DNA from: Gavia stellata
Lineage: Eukaryota > Chordata > Aves > Gaviiformes > Gaviidae
Direction of reading: 5' to 3'
Assembly (NCBI RefSeq): GCF_030936135.1
Contig: NC_082618.1
Location: 5,010,034-5,074,033, forward strand
Length of the DNA: 64,000 nt
The notes beneath the pieces are model-generated. The model was given only the letters and a program-made list of their open reading frames with translations. It searched no databases and was not told the origin of the DNA. How positions within the stretch are numbered: position 1 is the stretch's first letter; the number at the start of each line of letters is the position of its first letter. This document shows positions 62,953-64,000 of this stretch, in pieces. A program made the translations under genes and the position numbers.

Positions 62953-63067
62953 GAAAAGAGATTTCGAGAGTTGGAGGCAGGATTAAATAATTCAGAACTT
63001 GGATTAAAGAACAAAAAGGTCTGTTCACAAATGGAATATGAGATGCAAAAATGGCAGTTTCCTACAG
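62953..63067 (+). other. Exon-like segment in CUX1 intron 1 (unproven)
   Basis: A pyrimidine-rich stretch ends in TTGTTTATAG, followed by a frame that stays open for 65 codons (starting EKRFRELEAGLNNSELG). Possible donors are AAG|GTCTGT after 66 bases (63018) and ACAG|GTATCA after 115 bases (63067). The 66-base version would be a 22-codon phase-0 cassette and would keep the CUX1 frame. I know of no such CUX1 exon, and a frame of this length is not rare by chance, so this is only a candidate. Confidence 0.2.
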
Positions 63068-64000
63068 GTATCAAACGTGGCTTTTCGCTTGAGACTGTAC
63101 CTGAAAGGCATCCAGCTGAACACTTAACCCTTTTCTCTAGTAAAGGTTAGTTATGTTTCCTGAGGAAACGGTGGAATTAGCATGGCATTTCTGCATCAGT
63201 TTGCCATGTGGTTGAAGATGGACCCATGTTTGATAACTGATGGCGAGGGAATTGCAGTGCGTAGAGAATAGATCCTTGCAAAAGGTGAATATTGTGGCAA
63301 TAAATGCAAATTAAATCGCTGGAGAAATGCTGTTGCCCTCGAGTTAAAACTGCATCTCCTGTTTGGAAGCAATTGTGTGATCTGAATGAGGCTGACGTAC
63401 AGCAGCGTGAAGGTTACCTGCTGTTGCCTGGTCCTGTCTGGCGTTTGTAGTTTTTGGTGTCGCCTTTGCCACAAGAACAAGCCTCTGCTGAAGAACAGGA
63501 AAAGGGGCGTCGTGTTTCCGTGGGTACGGCGTGCAGGCATCTTCAAGATTTTGCTTAGTATTTCTGAGTATGTGTGTGTATGTATCTATATCAGAGGAGG
63601 CAGTTGGTCCTGCCGTATCTTTCTGACCAGCAGTGTTGCGTGACTAAGCCTAGCTTGGCTCTCAGATCGAAGTTGAATCTGCAGGGTGAATGGGAGAAGT
63701 TAATACCAATTGGAAACTAAACGAACTATGTGTTGAAGTATTTTGACAATAAACACAAGTCTCGAAATGCCATCATAGCTTTTTAGGACGGCACGCATTC
63801 TGGTAAAAAGTACAGTTTCTTACTGCTTTTGAGCAGAACGGTATGACTTGTTACTATCGAGCTAGGGAATGAAAGTCTAAAGCCAAATCTTGCTCACACG
63901 TTTCTGGTTTTTAAAATCTCATCCTGGTATTGCATCGGATATGATTAAAGTAAGGATGGAGTATTAGTTCTATGCATGCTGTGACTAATTGTTTAAGGTA

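Overview
This is vertebrate nuclear DNA, almost certainly from a bird. Two CR1 LINE 3' tails carry the short octamer repeats (ATTCTGTG or ATTCTATG) typical of avian CR1. Young repeats are otherwise scarce and old MIR-type SINE relics are common. The single recognisable gene is the 5' end of CUX1 (cut-like homeobox 1 / CASP), on the + strand near the right edge. No bacterial-style genes, operons, CRISPR arrays, rRNA or tRNA genes were found.

Layout: roughly 1-53,300 is gene-free, AT-leaning intergenic DNA upstream of CUX1. It holds degenerate MIR-like SINE copies on both strands, two CR1 tails (about 27.5 and 47.7 kb), older LINE fragments (about 19.9, 38.7 and 55.4 kb), a 467-bp GAAA-type purine tract (30.5 kb), and an inverted pair of about 200-bp related arms (43.8 and 45.1-45.3 kb). 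Many open frames of 60-165 codons exist here. None resembles a known protein except a decayed LINE endonuclease, and I read them as chance.

Roughly 53.3-58.5 kb is the gene-proximal flank, with two CpG-rich blocks (53.3-53.8 and 57.9-58.2 kb) and stretches that look like conserved regulatory DNA. From 58.9 to 61.4 kb lies a very GC-rich CpG island. It contains the CUX1 first coding exon (59694-59756, 21 codons beginning [15 protein letters not shown], followed by a GT splice donor) and, 1.5 kb downstream, a probable alternative first coding exon (61196-61225, 10 codons, also ending in frame at a GT donor). The rest of the window is the start of CUX1 intron 1; the second coding exon is not present.

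The most interesting signals are local to the CUX1 start: a perfect YY1-type AAGATGGCGGC motif on the initiation codon, a second AAGATGGCG motif about 300 bp downstream, four Cut/Onecut-type sites (ATCGAT or ATTGAT) within 280 bp suggesting self-regulation, an upstream ATG whose 18-codon frame overlaps the CUX1 start, and a C13...G19 pair in the presumed promoter. Elsewhere the inverted repeat at 43.8-45.3 kb and the tandem TTAAT-GGGACA motif field at 49.1-49.2 kb are unexplained. I found no convincing novel multi-gene system.
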